Origin: an uncultured Bacteroidota bacterium
GTDB lineage: Bacteria; Bacteroidota; Bacteroidia; Chitinophagales; Chitinophagaceae
Reading direction: 5' to 3'
DNA: 64,000 nucleotides
NCBI GenBank assembly: GCA_903882805.1
Contig: CAIRYK010000042.1
Coordinates: forward strand, 62,001 to 126,000
The notes under the pieces were generated by a model. The model saw nothing but the letters and a program-made list of their open reading frames with translations. It was not told where the DNA came from and did no database searches. The position numbers and the translations under genes were made by a program. Positions 1 to 7,379 of this stretch are shown one piece after another. The stretch's first letter is position 1; every line of letters begins with the position of its first letter.

Positions 1-132
1 GTAAATACCAAAGGCAAGGAAGTAGTGCCTGCCATTTATGACGAAATTGTCAGTATTACAGATGGAAAAATAAAAATGACTCAAAAAGGCGTCTCTTACA
101 TCTTCGACAAGAATGGAAAACCAGTGAAGTAA
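1..132 (+). CDS. WG-repeat protein, C-terminal end (partial)
   Basis: The reading frame is open from the first base and ends in TAA at 130-132, giving the last 43 residues of a protein that starts before the window. The residues read like one and a half WG (KWG) repeats: a 'GKEVVPAIYDEI' stretch followed by 'GVSYIFDKNGKPV', the usual alternation of a strand ending in YDEI and a strand of the 'GxxG-IDKxGK' kind. WG-repeat proteins are common secreted or lipid-anchored proteins of Bacteroidota with no single defined function. Only the terminus is visible, so subfamily and localisation cannot be judged. Confidence 0.65.
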   Translation, partial: VNTKGKEVVPAIYDEIVSITDGKIKMTQKGVSYIFDKNGKPVK

Positions 133-170
133 TAGGCTTATACGTTATCAATAAACAAAATGTATCGTCA

Positions 171-1307
171 ATGAAAGTTGCAATAATTGTCTTTTGTGTG
201 CTCCTTTTGCAATGTCCCACAAAAGCCCAGACCTCGTACACTACCTATAGCCGGGGGGCCAACTATACTGGAAGCAGCTCATTTGTGAATCCAGTTGTCA
301 CAAAGACATATACTTTCCGCGAATATACCCCACCTCCCCGACCGAGCAATTATGAGTCCAAATCAAGCTACGGCGGTTCAAACTACAAGTCTGATAATTC
401 GAGCGCTTCAAGCTCCAGCAGCAGAAACTCAAGCGCATCTACTACAAGGGAGGTTACAGCCGCCGACTACTTTTACGACGGAGAAAAAGAACTAAACAAG
501 GGAAATTATGCTACCTCCATCAATTATTTCGATAAAGCTATTAGCATGTATCCCAGGCACTTTGAGGCATTCTGCAGTCGGGGCAATGCAAAGCTACAGC
601 TCGGCAGAACGAGTGAGGCCATAAAAGATTACGACAAGTCTATCTATATTAATCCTAAGTTTCAGGTGGCGTATTTCAACCGGGCTCTGGCAAGTGAAGC
701 GCTTGGTAATTGGGCAGGCGCTATCGAAGACTTTACCGAAGCGTTGACCATCAATCCTAATGACGCCGACGTTTACTGTTTCAGGGGTAATGCAAAAAAG
801 CAAACCGAGCAAGCTGATGCGGCAATAGACGATTATAATAAAGCGATTGATATCAATCCAAAACACCATCGCGCATATTTCGAACGGGGGACCATAAAAT
901 ACGAAAAAATGGAGAACGAGGCGGCTATGGAAGATTTTAGCAAGGCCATCAAGCTGTCGGGGCAGATTGCAGATTATTATTATGGTCGTGGAGAAATTTA
1001 TACCAGACTGAAGGATGAACGTAACAGCGTGAAAGACTTTAATAAAGCAATTGCCATTGATCCTGATTATGTATTGGCATATGCTTCCAGGGGGTTGGTT
1101 CGGCTAAAGCATGAAGATTTTTCAAAAGCTGAAGAAGACTTTAGCAAGGCTATCGAGCTGCGACCGAAGGTAGGCGCTTACTATAGCTGCAGAGCTTTAG
1201 CGCGTGTATACAACAATGACCGCGCAAAGGGATGTGAAGACCTAATGATGGCAAAACGACTGGGAATCAATTCCATTGACGATCTCATAGCAAAGTATTG
1301 CAATTAA
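171..1307 (+). CDS. Secreted tetratricopeptide-repeat protein
   Basis: This encodes 378 residues. Residues 1-19 are a signal peptide ending KA before Gln20, so the mature protein probably starts with Gln. Residues 45-95 are Ser/Asn/Tyr-rich low-complexity sequence. From about residue 97 to the C-terminus there are seven to eight TPR units of about 34 residues, each with the typical spacing of a 'G..A..D..KAI.l.P....A...RG' consensus. TPR arrays are protein-binding scaffolds; an exported one probably acts in the periplasm or at the outer membrane. It starts 39 bp after the WG-repeat gene, so the two may be co-transcribed. No catalytic domain is seen and the partner is unknown. Confidence 0.85.
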   Translation: MKVAIIVFCVLLLQCPTKAQTSYTTYSRGANYTGSSSFVNPVVTKTYTFREYTPPPRPSNYESKSSYGGSNYKSDNSSASSSSSRNSSASTTREVTAADYFYDGEKELNKGNYATSINYFDKAISMYPRHFEAFCSRGNAKLQLGRTSEAIKDYDKSIYINPKFQVAYFNRALASEALGNWAGAIEDFTEALTINPNDADVYCFRGNAKKQTEQADAAIDDYNKAIDINPKHHRAYFERGTIKYEKMENEAAMEDFSKAIKLSGQIADYYYGRGEIYTRLKDERNSVKDFNKAIAIDPDYVLAYASRGLVRLKHEDFSKAEEDFSKAIELRPKVGAYYSCRALARVYNNDRAKGCEDLMMAKRLGINSIDDLIAKYCN

Positions 1308-1384
1308 ACATGATGTCAACTTAACAGATGCACAGCGCCCGCTATTCCAAACTTTAATATACAATGCACAAAAACTAAGCTAAA

Positions 1385-1903
1385 ATGAAACAACTGCTCA
1401 CGCCTCTTTTTCTTGTTTGTTTATCATCATTCTCCAATTCACTCTACGCACAAGCTATTGTCGAGTTTAAATTAGAGGGAAAAACATACAGGCTGAATAA
1501 TTCTACTGCGACACTCGCAAAAAATCAGGAAAACCTTTATGGCCTAACAATTTCGGCAAATGATGATAGCAACAGCGTTGTCAGTATATATTTAGTAGAC
1601 CGGATGAGCGCCATGCCTAAGCTAAGAATGACGGATCCGCCTATGTCTGTGGGCGTTAAGTACAAGCCGGCAGCTGGCATGAATGAGGCAAGCACAGTTG
1701 TCCGGTTTCCTAAGAACGCAAAAACTTATGGAAGCAGCCAGAAATACGGTGGCGCTTGTTTGGTAAACCTCGCTACCCTGAGCGAAAAATTAAAGACCGT
1801 GAGCGGAACCTTTGAAGGAACTATAACGCCCATTGTGAACGGATCTGTACCAGGAAATACCCTTCAAATCAGTGGCCGATTTACAGATGTTCCATTGAAA
1901 TAA
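1385..1903 (+). CDS. Small exported protein of unknown function
   Basis: This encodes 172 residues. Residues 1-22 form a signal peptide ending YA, followed by Gln23. The remainder alternates short hydrophobic and polar stretches, as expected for a beta-sandwich or lipocalin-like exported domain, but I do not recognise a family. There are no membrane segments after the signal peptide and only one Cys in the mature part (in GACLVNL). It lies 77 bp downstream of the TPR gene on the same strand and converges on the radical SAM gene. It is clearly a real gene (signal peptide, coding composition), but no function can be given. Confidence 0.7.
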   Translation: MKQLLTPLFLVCLSSFSNSLYAQAIVEFKLEGKTYRLNNSTATLAKNQENLYGLTISANDDSNSVVSIYLVDRMSAMPKLRMTDPPMSVGVKYKPAAGMNEASTVVRFPKNAKTYGSSQKYGGACLVNLATLSEKLKTVSGTFEGTITPIVNGSVPGNTLQISGRFTDVPLK

Positions 1904-1929
1904 TGGACACCTATCCAGTTAAAGTCGAC

Positions 1930-1958
1930 TATTCCCACTTTCCTTAAAAATGGGAACA
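1930..1958. terminator. Hairpin between convergent genes
   Basis: Arms TTCCCA (1932-1937) and TGGGAA (1951-1956), extended inside by TTT/AAA after a mismatch, lie between the convergent genes ending at 1903 (+) and 1972 (-). There is no long T-run, so it is at best a modest bidirectional terminator. Confidence 0.4.
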
Positions 1959-1971
1959 GGTAACCTAACCC

Positions 1972-3360
1972 CTATCCTCCCCTTACCTCCTCCAACCGCT
2001 TCACCTTATCATCTCGGTAAAAGAGATTCATGGTTTCGAAAGGTATTATGCGGCCGTCTTTGCTCACTATGTGCACACACGATTTTTTTATGGCGCGCAC
2101 ATCAAAATCGTAGGCATCTATAAACCGCATTATTATTATCCTGAACAGGTTTTCGTAGGCAAGGCCGGGTGCATATACCTGTGGCAGGCAACACAGCAAT
2201 TGGTTCATATCGGCAGTAGCTTTGTCTACAGATATGCCTGTGCTGAAAATCTTTATCAGGTGTTCGTGCAGGCGGGTGTCTTGCTCATATACTATGGTGT
2301 TTTTAGAGTTGTTGTCCAGCAGCACCGCAGGGTCTATGTAGCGGGTCAGGGGGGAAACCTGACCGCCCAGCTTCAAGGCATAGCCCATGGCCAGTGCATC
2401 GGGGTTGCAAGGCACGGGTATAATATCGTTTGGGGTAAACAACTTACTCTGTGCCAGTATGCCACTGCGCACCTCTGTTAGGGTTAGGCGGTTTTGGTCG
2501 GGGTTGTGGTCAAAACGGCCTGCCACCTGCACCGGCTGAAACGTAACACCCCGCACACACCGCTGTTGCAGCGCATAATCTATTATGGCGCCATATTCAT
2601 GGTCGTTCAGTCCCTTTTGCGCAGTTACCACCAGCGTTGTCGACAGGTTCAGTTCATTCAGTTTTTCTATAGCCTTGGTGTGCACCTCGGTCATGTCTTT
2701 GCCGCGCAGTGTTTGCAAGGTTACGGGGCTAAACGAGTCGAACTGCAAATACAGTTCAAAATCGGGCATATAGGTAGCCAGCCGCTCTGCAAATCCCGGG
2801 TCTTGCGCTATGCGTATGCCGTTGGTGTTCACCATCAGGTGCTTTATGGGCTTGCATTTGGCTATATCCAGTATCTCAAAAAACTGCGGATGAATGGTAG
2901 GCTCGCCGCCGCTAATCTGTACTACATCGGGCTGGCCCTCGCTGGCCACTATTATATCCAGCATTCGCTCCACCTCTTCCAGCGTTCGGTGCCGCCCATA
3001 GTGCGGGCTCGACATAGCGTAGCAGGTAGGGCAACTCAGGTTGCAGCGGTCGGTTATCTCTATCAGCGTCAGGCAGCTATGTTGTTCGTGGTCGGTACAT
3101 AATCCGCAGTCGTAGGGGCAGCCATAGTGCACTTTATTGTTAAAGTGCAGCGGCGTTTCAGATGGCTTGTTGTAGTTGCGTATGTTTTTGTAATATTCTA
3201 TATCGTCGGCAATCATCACCTTATGAAAACCATGGTCAGGACAGGTTTTCAGCATATATACTTTGCCATCTTCAAACACAATTTTGGCATCTATCCGCTT
3301 CAGGCATTCGGGACAAAGGCTAACGGTAAAATCGTAATAGGTGTATTTGCGAACAGGCAT
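1972..3360 (-). CDS. COG1964-type radical SAM enzyme (tetraether-synthase-like)
   Basis: This encodes 462 residues from the ATG at 3360; a longer reading frame back to 3462 would overlap the upstream Lgt-like gene, and the sequence before 'MPVRKY' does not look like protein. The radical SAM cluster motif is C106-x3-C110-x2-C113 (RCNLSCPTC). It is preceded by a Cys-rich N-terminus: CPEC (16-19), CPDHG (40-44) and CPYDCGLC (81-88). This N-terminal arrangement is characteristic of the MJ0619/COG1964 family, which includes archaeal tetraether lipid synthase (Tes). The family makes radical C-C bonds or alkylations, often on lipids. The upstream Lgt-fold gene ends 2 bp before it, so the two form an operon. 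A lipid substrate is an inference. Confidence 0.75.
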   Translation of the reverse strand: MPVRKYTYYDFTVSLCPECLKRIDAKIVFEDGKVYMLKTCPDHGFHKVMIADDIEYYKNIRNYNKPSETPLHFNNKVHYGCPYDCGLCTDHEQHSCLTLIEITDRCNLSCPTCYAMSSPHYGRHRTLEEVERMLDIIVASEGQPDVVQISGGEPTIHPQFFEILDIAKCKPIKHLMVNTNGIRIAQDPGFAERLATYMPDFELYLQFDSFSPVTLQTLRGKDMTEVHTKAIEKLNELNLSTTLVVTAQKGLNDHEYGAIIDYALQQRCVRGVTFQPVQVAGRFDHNPDQNRLTLTEVRSGILAQSKLFTPNDIIPVPCNPDALAMGYALKLGGQVSPLTRYIDPAVLLDNNSKNTIVYEQDTRLHEHLIKIFSTGISVDKATADMNQLLCCLPQVYAPGLAYENLFRIIIMRFIDAYDFDVRAIKKSCVHIVSKDGRIIPFETMNLFYRDDKVKRLEEVRGG

Positions 3361-3362
3361 AA

Positions 3363-4115
3363 TCAGTAATTTTTGAGCAAAAACCAGGGATTGAAAATAT
3401 AACGGATATAGTAAGCAAGCCCTGCAAGACAAGCCAATTGTATAGTACCCAACCCCAGACAATACCGCCAGCCGGGCTTTATATAATCGAGTGCAAGGCG
3501 GAATACCAAATACAAAATAAGAAATATTTTAAACAATGCCCCTTGTTGCAAATGGTAGTTTTTGCGAATGACATAAAGCGCACCCCACAGCAAGATCAGA
3601 AATACAATTTCGTAGAGCGTTACCGGATGCCGGATTATACCATCGCCCAAATTCATACCCCACGGCAAGGTGGTGGGCAGCCCGTAGGTTTGTTCGTGCA
3701 CACCCGCCGAAAAACAACCTATTCGCCCAATAATCATTCCCAGTATCAGCGGATAGGTAAAGAGGTCGCCGGTATTGGTGCGCTCGCCTACTATCTTCTT
3801 GCCCAGTTCCACCCCTATCAGTCCGCCTAGCAGGCCGCCCACCAGTGTGCGGTTGCCGTTAAAATAAGCCAGCCTTGCTGTAGACGCCATCCATTCGGGC
3901 AAATTTTCGAGTGCGCCCAGCAGGCGCGACCCTACCACAGCGCCCAGCGCAGCGCCTATTATGGTTACCAGTCGGGTTTCGTCTTTAATAGTATCACCTT
4001 GCCGCTTGCGCAAAAAAATATAGTAGCGAAATGCACAAAATATGGCCACAAACTCGAGGATGCCATGCAGCGGCAGAGAGTTGCCGCCTATGCTTATAGA
4101 TATAGGGTATTGCAT
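3363..4115 (-). CDS. Lgt-fold membrane protein (prolipoprotein diacylglyceryl transferase family paralog)
   Basis: This encodes 250 residues with about seven hydrophobic segments. The Lgt signature region is recognisable: 'GRIGCF..G..E.TYG.PT.LPWG' followed by 'RHPVTLYE', as in GRxGNF...HPxxLYE of true Lgt. Two residues important in E. coli Lgt appear changed: the Asn of GRxGNF is Cys, and the 'SFHGG' His region reads 'RTLVGGLLGG' without a His. True Lgt transfers diacylglyceryl from phosphatidylglycerol to the lipobox Cys; here the altered motif suggests a paralog handling another lipid. It sits 2 bp upstream of the tetraether-synthase-like radical SAM gene, so a joint lipid-modifying role is plausible but unproven. 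Housekeeping Lgt is probably encoded elsewhere. Confidence 0.75.
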   Translation of the reverse strand: MQYPISISIGGNSLPLHGILEFVAIFCAFRYYIFLRKRQGDTIKDETRLVTIIGAALGAVVGSRLLGALENLPEWMASTARLAYFNGNRTLVGGLLGGLIGVELGKKIVGERTNTGDLFTYPLILGMIIGRIGCFSAGVHEQTYGLPTTLPWGMNLGDGIIRHPVTLYEIVFLILLWGALYVIRKNYHLQQGALFKIFLILYLVFRLALDYIKPGWRYCLGLGTIQLACLAGLAYYIRYIFNPWFLLKNY

Positions 4116-4206
4116 TGGTGAACTAAATGTACGGGATAATTTGAAACGCAGAAGGAGAATGCCCCACTATTTCCATCGCCCAAAATCGTTTTACCAACCG
4201 CTATGC

Positions 4207-4214
4207 TACCTTTG
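4207..4214 (+). promoter_or_regulatory. TAnnTTTG -7 box directly before the helicase start
   Basis: TACCTTTG lies three bases upstream of the ATG at 4218. This is the Bacteroidota sigma -7 consensus; transcription would begin at or next to the start codon, so the mRNA is probably leaderless. It also argues against the ATG at 4203, which lies upstream of the box. No convincing -33 TTG is seen. Confidence 0.5.
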
Positions 4215-4217
4215 GGC

Positions 4218-6125
4218 ATGGATTACTTCAAACGGCTGCTGGAATTTGTGAAAATGGAACGCGAGGAAGATAAGAATGCTTATCTGGCGCAAACAAAATC
4301 GGCTACCATTGCAGAGCGGCGCAATAGTGGTCTGGCATGGTACCCAATAGCCATAAAAGGTACAGAGCTTGGCCGTGCCGACTACCTGACGGTTGAGGTA
4401 GAGCGACCATCGAATACCGATATTGCACATCAGTTCAGGTTTGGGGTATCGGTAGCTTTGTTCTCTAACCACAACGCCGCTAACGACAGGCTGGAAGGCT
4501 CGGTAACCTATGTAGGCGGTAACCGTATGAAGATAAGCCTGCGCACCGACGAGCTGCCCGACTGGGCGCGCGATGGTAAGCTGGGTGTTGACCTGCTGTT
4601 TGACGACAACACCTACGACGAGATGCAACAGGCCCTGAAACAGGCCATAACCCTTGCCGAAAAGAAAGAAAAAAGCAGGCTGATAGCCATACTTACCGGC
4701 ACCGCCAAACCTACTTTTGATAAAGACCAGCATACCTACCTCAATCCTAAACTAAATGCAGCCCAGCAACAGGCCGTAGACAAAATCATACAATCCAACG
4801 AACTGGCCATTGTGCATGGTCCGCCCGGCACGGGCAAAACCACCACACTGGTGCAGGCAATAAAAACGCTGATAAAACAAAACGCACAAAAAATACTGGT
4901 TATTGCCCCCAGCAATACCGCTGTAGACCTACTGAGCGAAAAACTTAGCGAAGAAGGGCTGAATGTGCTGCGCGTGGGCAATCCGGCAAAGGTATCTGAG
5001 CGGCTTATGGCGCTAACGCTGGACAGCAAGATGCAGGAGCATAGCGGCATAAAAGAAATAAAGCGACTGAAAAAGCAGGCATCGGAGTTTAAGGAGATGG
5101 CGCACAAATACAAGCGCAGTTTTGGCCGTGCCGAGCGCGAGCAGCGCAAGGCGTTGTTTGACGAAGCCTACAAAATAATGAAGGAGGTAGGCAATGTAGA
5201 GCAGTATATTATAGACGATGTGGTGGGTCGTGCACAGGTAATAGCCGCTACGCCGGTGGGCGCCAATCACTATACGGTGCGCAATCTGGAATACCATACT
5301 GTGGTGATAGATGAGGCAGGGCAAGCCTTGGAACCCGCCTGCTGGATACCCATACTCAAGGCGCAAAAAGTAATACTTGCCGGCGACCACTGCCAGTTGC
5401 CCCCAACTATAAAATCGGAGGCGGCGGCAAAGGGCGGGCTGCGCCTCACGTTGCTGGAAAAGTGTATAGCCCTGCACCCCGAGGCGGTAACCCTGCTGGA
5501 GGTACAGTACCGGATGCACGAACTGATTATGGGCTATTCGTCGAAGGTGTTTTACGATAACCGCCTGAGCGCTCACGCATCGGTAGCAGGGCACACCTTG
5601 TTTGCTTCCGACGGACCACTGGCTTTTGTAGATACCGCTGGTTGTGGTTTTGACGAAAAAATCGAAAATGTAAGCATCTCTAACCCCGAAGAAGCCGCGC
5701 TGTTGTTTAAGCACCTCACCCAATTGGTGGAGGGCCTTGCAGGCCGCCTCCAGTCTGCCGACTTCCCCAGCATAGCCGTAATATCGCCCTACCGCGAGCA
5801 GATTATAGCTATGAAAGAATTGATGCTGCACTCTCCCACCCTCATGGCCTATAAAGACAAGATAGCGGTAAACACCATAGATAGTTTCCAAGGGCAAGAG
5901 CGCGATATTGTGTACATAAGTATGACCCGCAGCAACGCCAACGGCATCATTGGCTTCCTCTCCGACATCAGGCGCATGAATGTGGCTATGACCCGCGCCC
6001 GCAAAAAACTGGTAGTAGTGGGCGACAGCGCCACACTTTCGCGGTTGCCGTTTTATGCCAACTTTATTGCTTATGCCGAGGAAAATGGCGCTTACAATAG
6101 CGCCTGGGAGTATATGGATGTGTAG
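4218..6125 (+). CDS. DNA2/NAM7 (IGHMBP2-type) superfamily 1 helicase
   Basis: This encodes 635 residues from the ATG at 4218; an in-frame ATG at 4203 is rejected because the -7 promoter box lies between them. The order is an N-terminal OB/stalk-like region, Walker A (GPPGTGKT, about residue 201), Walker B (DEAGQ, about 365), then superfamily 1 motifs III (GDHCQLPPT), IV (QYRMH), V (VNTIDSFQGQERD) and VI (VAMTRARKKL). This order is typical of UPF1-like helicases of the IGHMBP2/SMUBP-2 group, 5'-3' RNA/DNA helicases. Bacterial members are widespread in Bacteroidota and poorly characterised, probably acting in nucleic-acid repair or RNA surveillance. It is transcribed alone, divergent from the Lgt-like gene. 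Confidence 0.9.
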   Translation: MDYFKRLLEFVKMEREEDKNAYLAQTKSATIAERRNSGLAWYPIAIKGTELGRADYLTVEVERPSNTDIAHQFRFGVSVALFSNHNAANDRLEGSVTYVGGNRMKISLRTDELPDWARDGKLGVDLLFDDNTYDEMQQALKQAITLAEKKEKSRLIAILTGTAKPTFDKDQHTYLNPKLNAAQQQAVDKIIQSNELAIVHGPPGTGKTTTLVQAIKTLIKQNAQKILVIAPSNTAVDLLSEKLSEEGLNVLRVGNPAKVSERLMALTLDSKMQEHSGIKEIKRLKKQASEFKEMAHKYKRSFGRAEREQRKALFDEAYKIMKEVGNVEQYIIDDVVGRAQVIAATPVGANHYTVRNLEYHTVVIDEAGQALEPACWIPILKAQKVILAGDHCQLPPTIKSEAAAKGGLRLTLLEKCIALHPEAVTLLEVQYRMHELIMGYSSKVFYDNRLSAHASVAGHTLFASDGPLAFVDTAGCGFDEKIENVSISNPEEAALLFKHLTQLVEGLAGRLQSADFPSIAVISPYREQIIAMKELMLHSPTLMAYKDKIAVNTIDSFQGQERDIVYISMTRSNANGIIGFLSDIRRMNVAMTRARKKLVVVGDSATLSRLPFYANFIAYAEENGAYNSAWEYMDV

Positions 6126-6148
6126 CGGCGAATGCGGCAGGACAAAAA

Positions 6149-6166
6149 ATACGTAATATTACGTAT
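6149..6166. promoter_or_regulatory. Perfect 18-bp palindrome, candidate operator
   Basis: The sequence ATACGTAATATTACGTAT is a perfect inverted repeat with no loop, located 54 bp upstream of the start at 6220 and 24 bp after the helicase stop. Loopless palindromes of this size usually bind homodimeric regulators rather than ending transcription. No regulator is identified. Confidence 0.4.
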
Positions 6167-6219
6167 AGTGCAGCCGGGCTTCATAGATGAGTTTTGCAAC
6201 GTAAATCAAAACTAATTTT

Positions 6220-7170
6220 ATGAGAAGCAGCAAATTGTACACGCTCTTATTTTCATGTATTTGCCTTATCGGCACGCCTACCCTTCAAGCACAGGATAAA
6301 GGCCTCGGCAAAACACCAAAGGATAAATCGGAATACAAGGAAGGCGAGATTAGCAGCCACCCAAGCCACGACTTTTTCTCTGCTTCGCTGGGACTGGGCG
6401 GAATAGGGTTTACACATTTCAATCTTTACGTTCAGGCTACAACGCCTGTATACAAACGACTGGGCGCTTATGGTACTTGGGCAATACCCATTTTCAACTC
6501 ACTGAAAAGCGAAAATCCCGTCGACCAGTCGTACTACGACGCCGGTCTGAACTTTACCTTATTTGGTGGTAAGTCCAACTCAAAAACCAAAGTAGCGCTT
6601 AGTCGTTCGGCCATTAACAAGGGCGACAACTACCGGCTAATCTACTATACTACAGAATATCTGAATCATTATACCGGACTTAGCGCACGGGGCGGATATA
6701 TGCAGCTTAATCTTGCGCGCAATGGCAAAAAGGGACTCTACCACGAAACCGCAACCCGCCCAACACCCGGTTTCCCTATTAGCGAACTGCCTGTACAATA
6801 CACCTATCAAACGCCATATGTAGGTATTGCGCTCGAAGATAAGGTAAACTCAAAACTGGGACGCGGTGGCAAGATTTACAATGTGGTCTACAAAAAGAAA
6901 TTCTATTTCGATGTGTTGCTTCCCAACCTCTCCGTGTCGTCGCCTACCTACAATATAGCTTTAGATACGGCCAACGGTGTTTCGGCCAAAAAAACAGGAT
7001 ACCGTTTCGGGTATGGAGTCAGCAATGCCGGTGTAGGCATGGATTTCGACTTGCTACTTCTTCCATACGACAAGCTAAAAGATGAAAAAGCGTTGTTTAC
7101 CGCCAGCCTTACCTGGAGAGCAACTTTTATGATATCGCAATTTTTTACAAAAAAGAAAGCTATAAAATAA
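6220..7170 (+). CDS. Exported protein of unknown function
   Basis: This encodes 316 residues. Residues 1-24 are a signal peptide ending QA before Gln25. A charged linker (residues 25-48) is followed by alternating amphipathic strands rich in Tyr, Gly and Asn, ending with a stretch that finishes in 'MISQFFTKKKAIK'. This looks like an outer-membrane-associated or periplasmic beta protein, but it lacks the terminal aromatic residue of a classic barrel and I do not recognise a family. It is flanked by an 18-bp palindrome upstream and a hairpin downstream, so it is probably transcribed alone. Confidence 0.65.
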   Translation: MRSSKLYTLLFSCICLIGTPTLQAQDKGLGKTPKDKSEYKEGEISSHPSHDFFSASLGLGGIGFTHFNLYVQATTPVYKRLGAYGTWAIPIFNSLKSENPVDQSYYDAGLNFTLFGGKSNSKTKVALSRSAINKGDNYRLIYYTTEYLNHYTGLSARGGYMQLNLARNGKKGLYHETATRPTPGFPISELPVQYTYQTPYVGIALEDKVNSKLGRGGKIYNVVYKKKFYFDVLLPNLSVSSPTYNIALDTANGVSAKKTGYRFGYGVSNAGVGMDFDLLLLPYDKLKDEKALFTASLTWRATFMISQFFTKKKAIK

Positions 7171-7225
7171 TTCTGTTTAATAATCCTAAAATCAATTCCC
7201 CAACACTATGAATGCCTCGCAATAA

Positions 7226-7256
7226 ACTACCGGCCTATCCAAAATTGGCCGGTAGT
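7226..7256 (+). terminator. Hairpin after the 6220-7170 gene
   Basis: Arms ACTACCGGCC (7226-7235) and GGCCGGTAGT (7247-7256) form a perfect 10-bp stem with an 11-base loop, 55 bp past the stop codon. There is no T-run, so termination is likely but not certain. Confidence 0.5.
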
Positions 7257-7379
7257 AATACACGGGCTCGTTAGCTACAACAAATTGCTCCAGGGTGGCA
7301 GACATTGGTCATTTATTCGAAAGCAGTTTAACCTTATCTTAGTCCGCTGAATTGATTATCTTAACTTTAAAACTGTGCT

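Noticed and set aside
2071-3102. Plus-strand frames opposite the radical SAM gene (136 and 202 codons)
   Set aside because: Antisense shadows; the minus-strand frame carries clear radical SAM motifs throughout.
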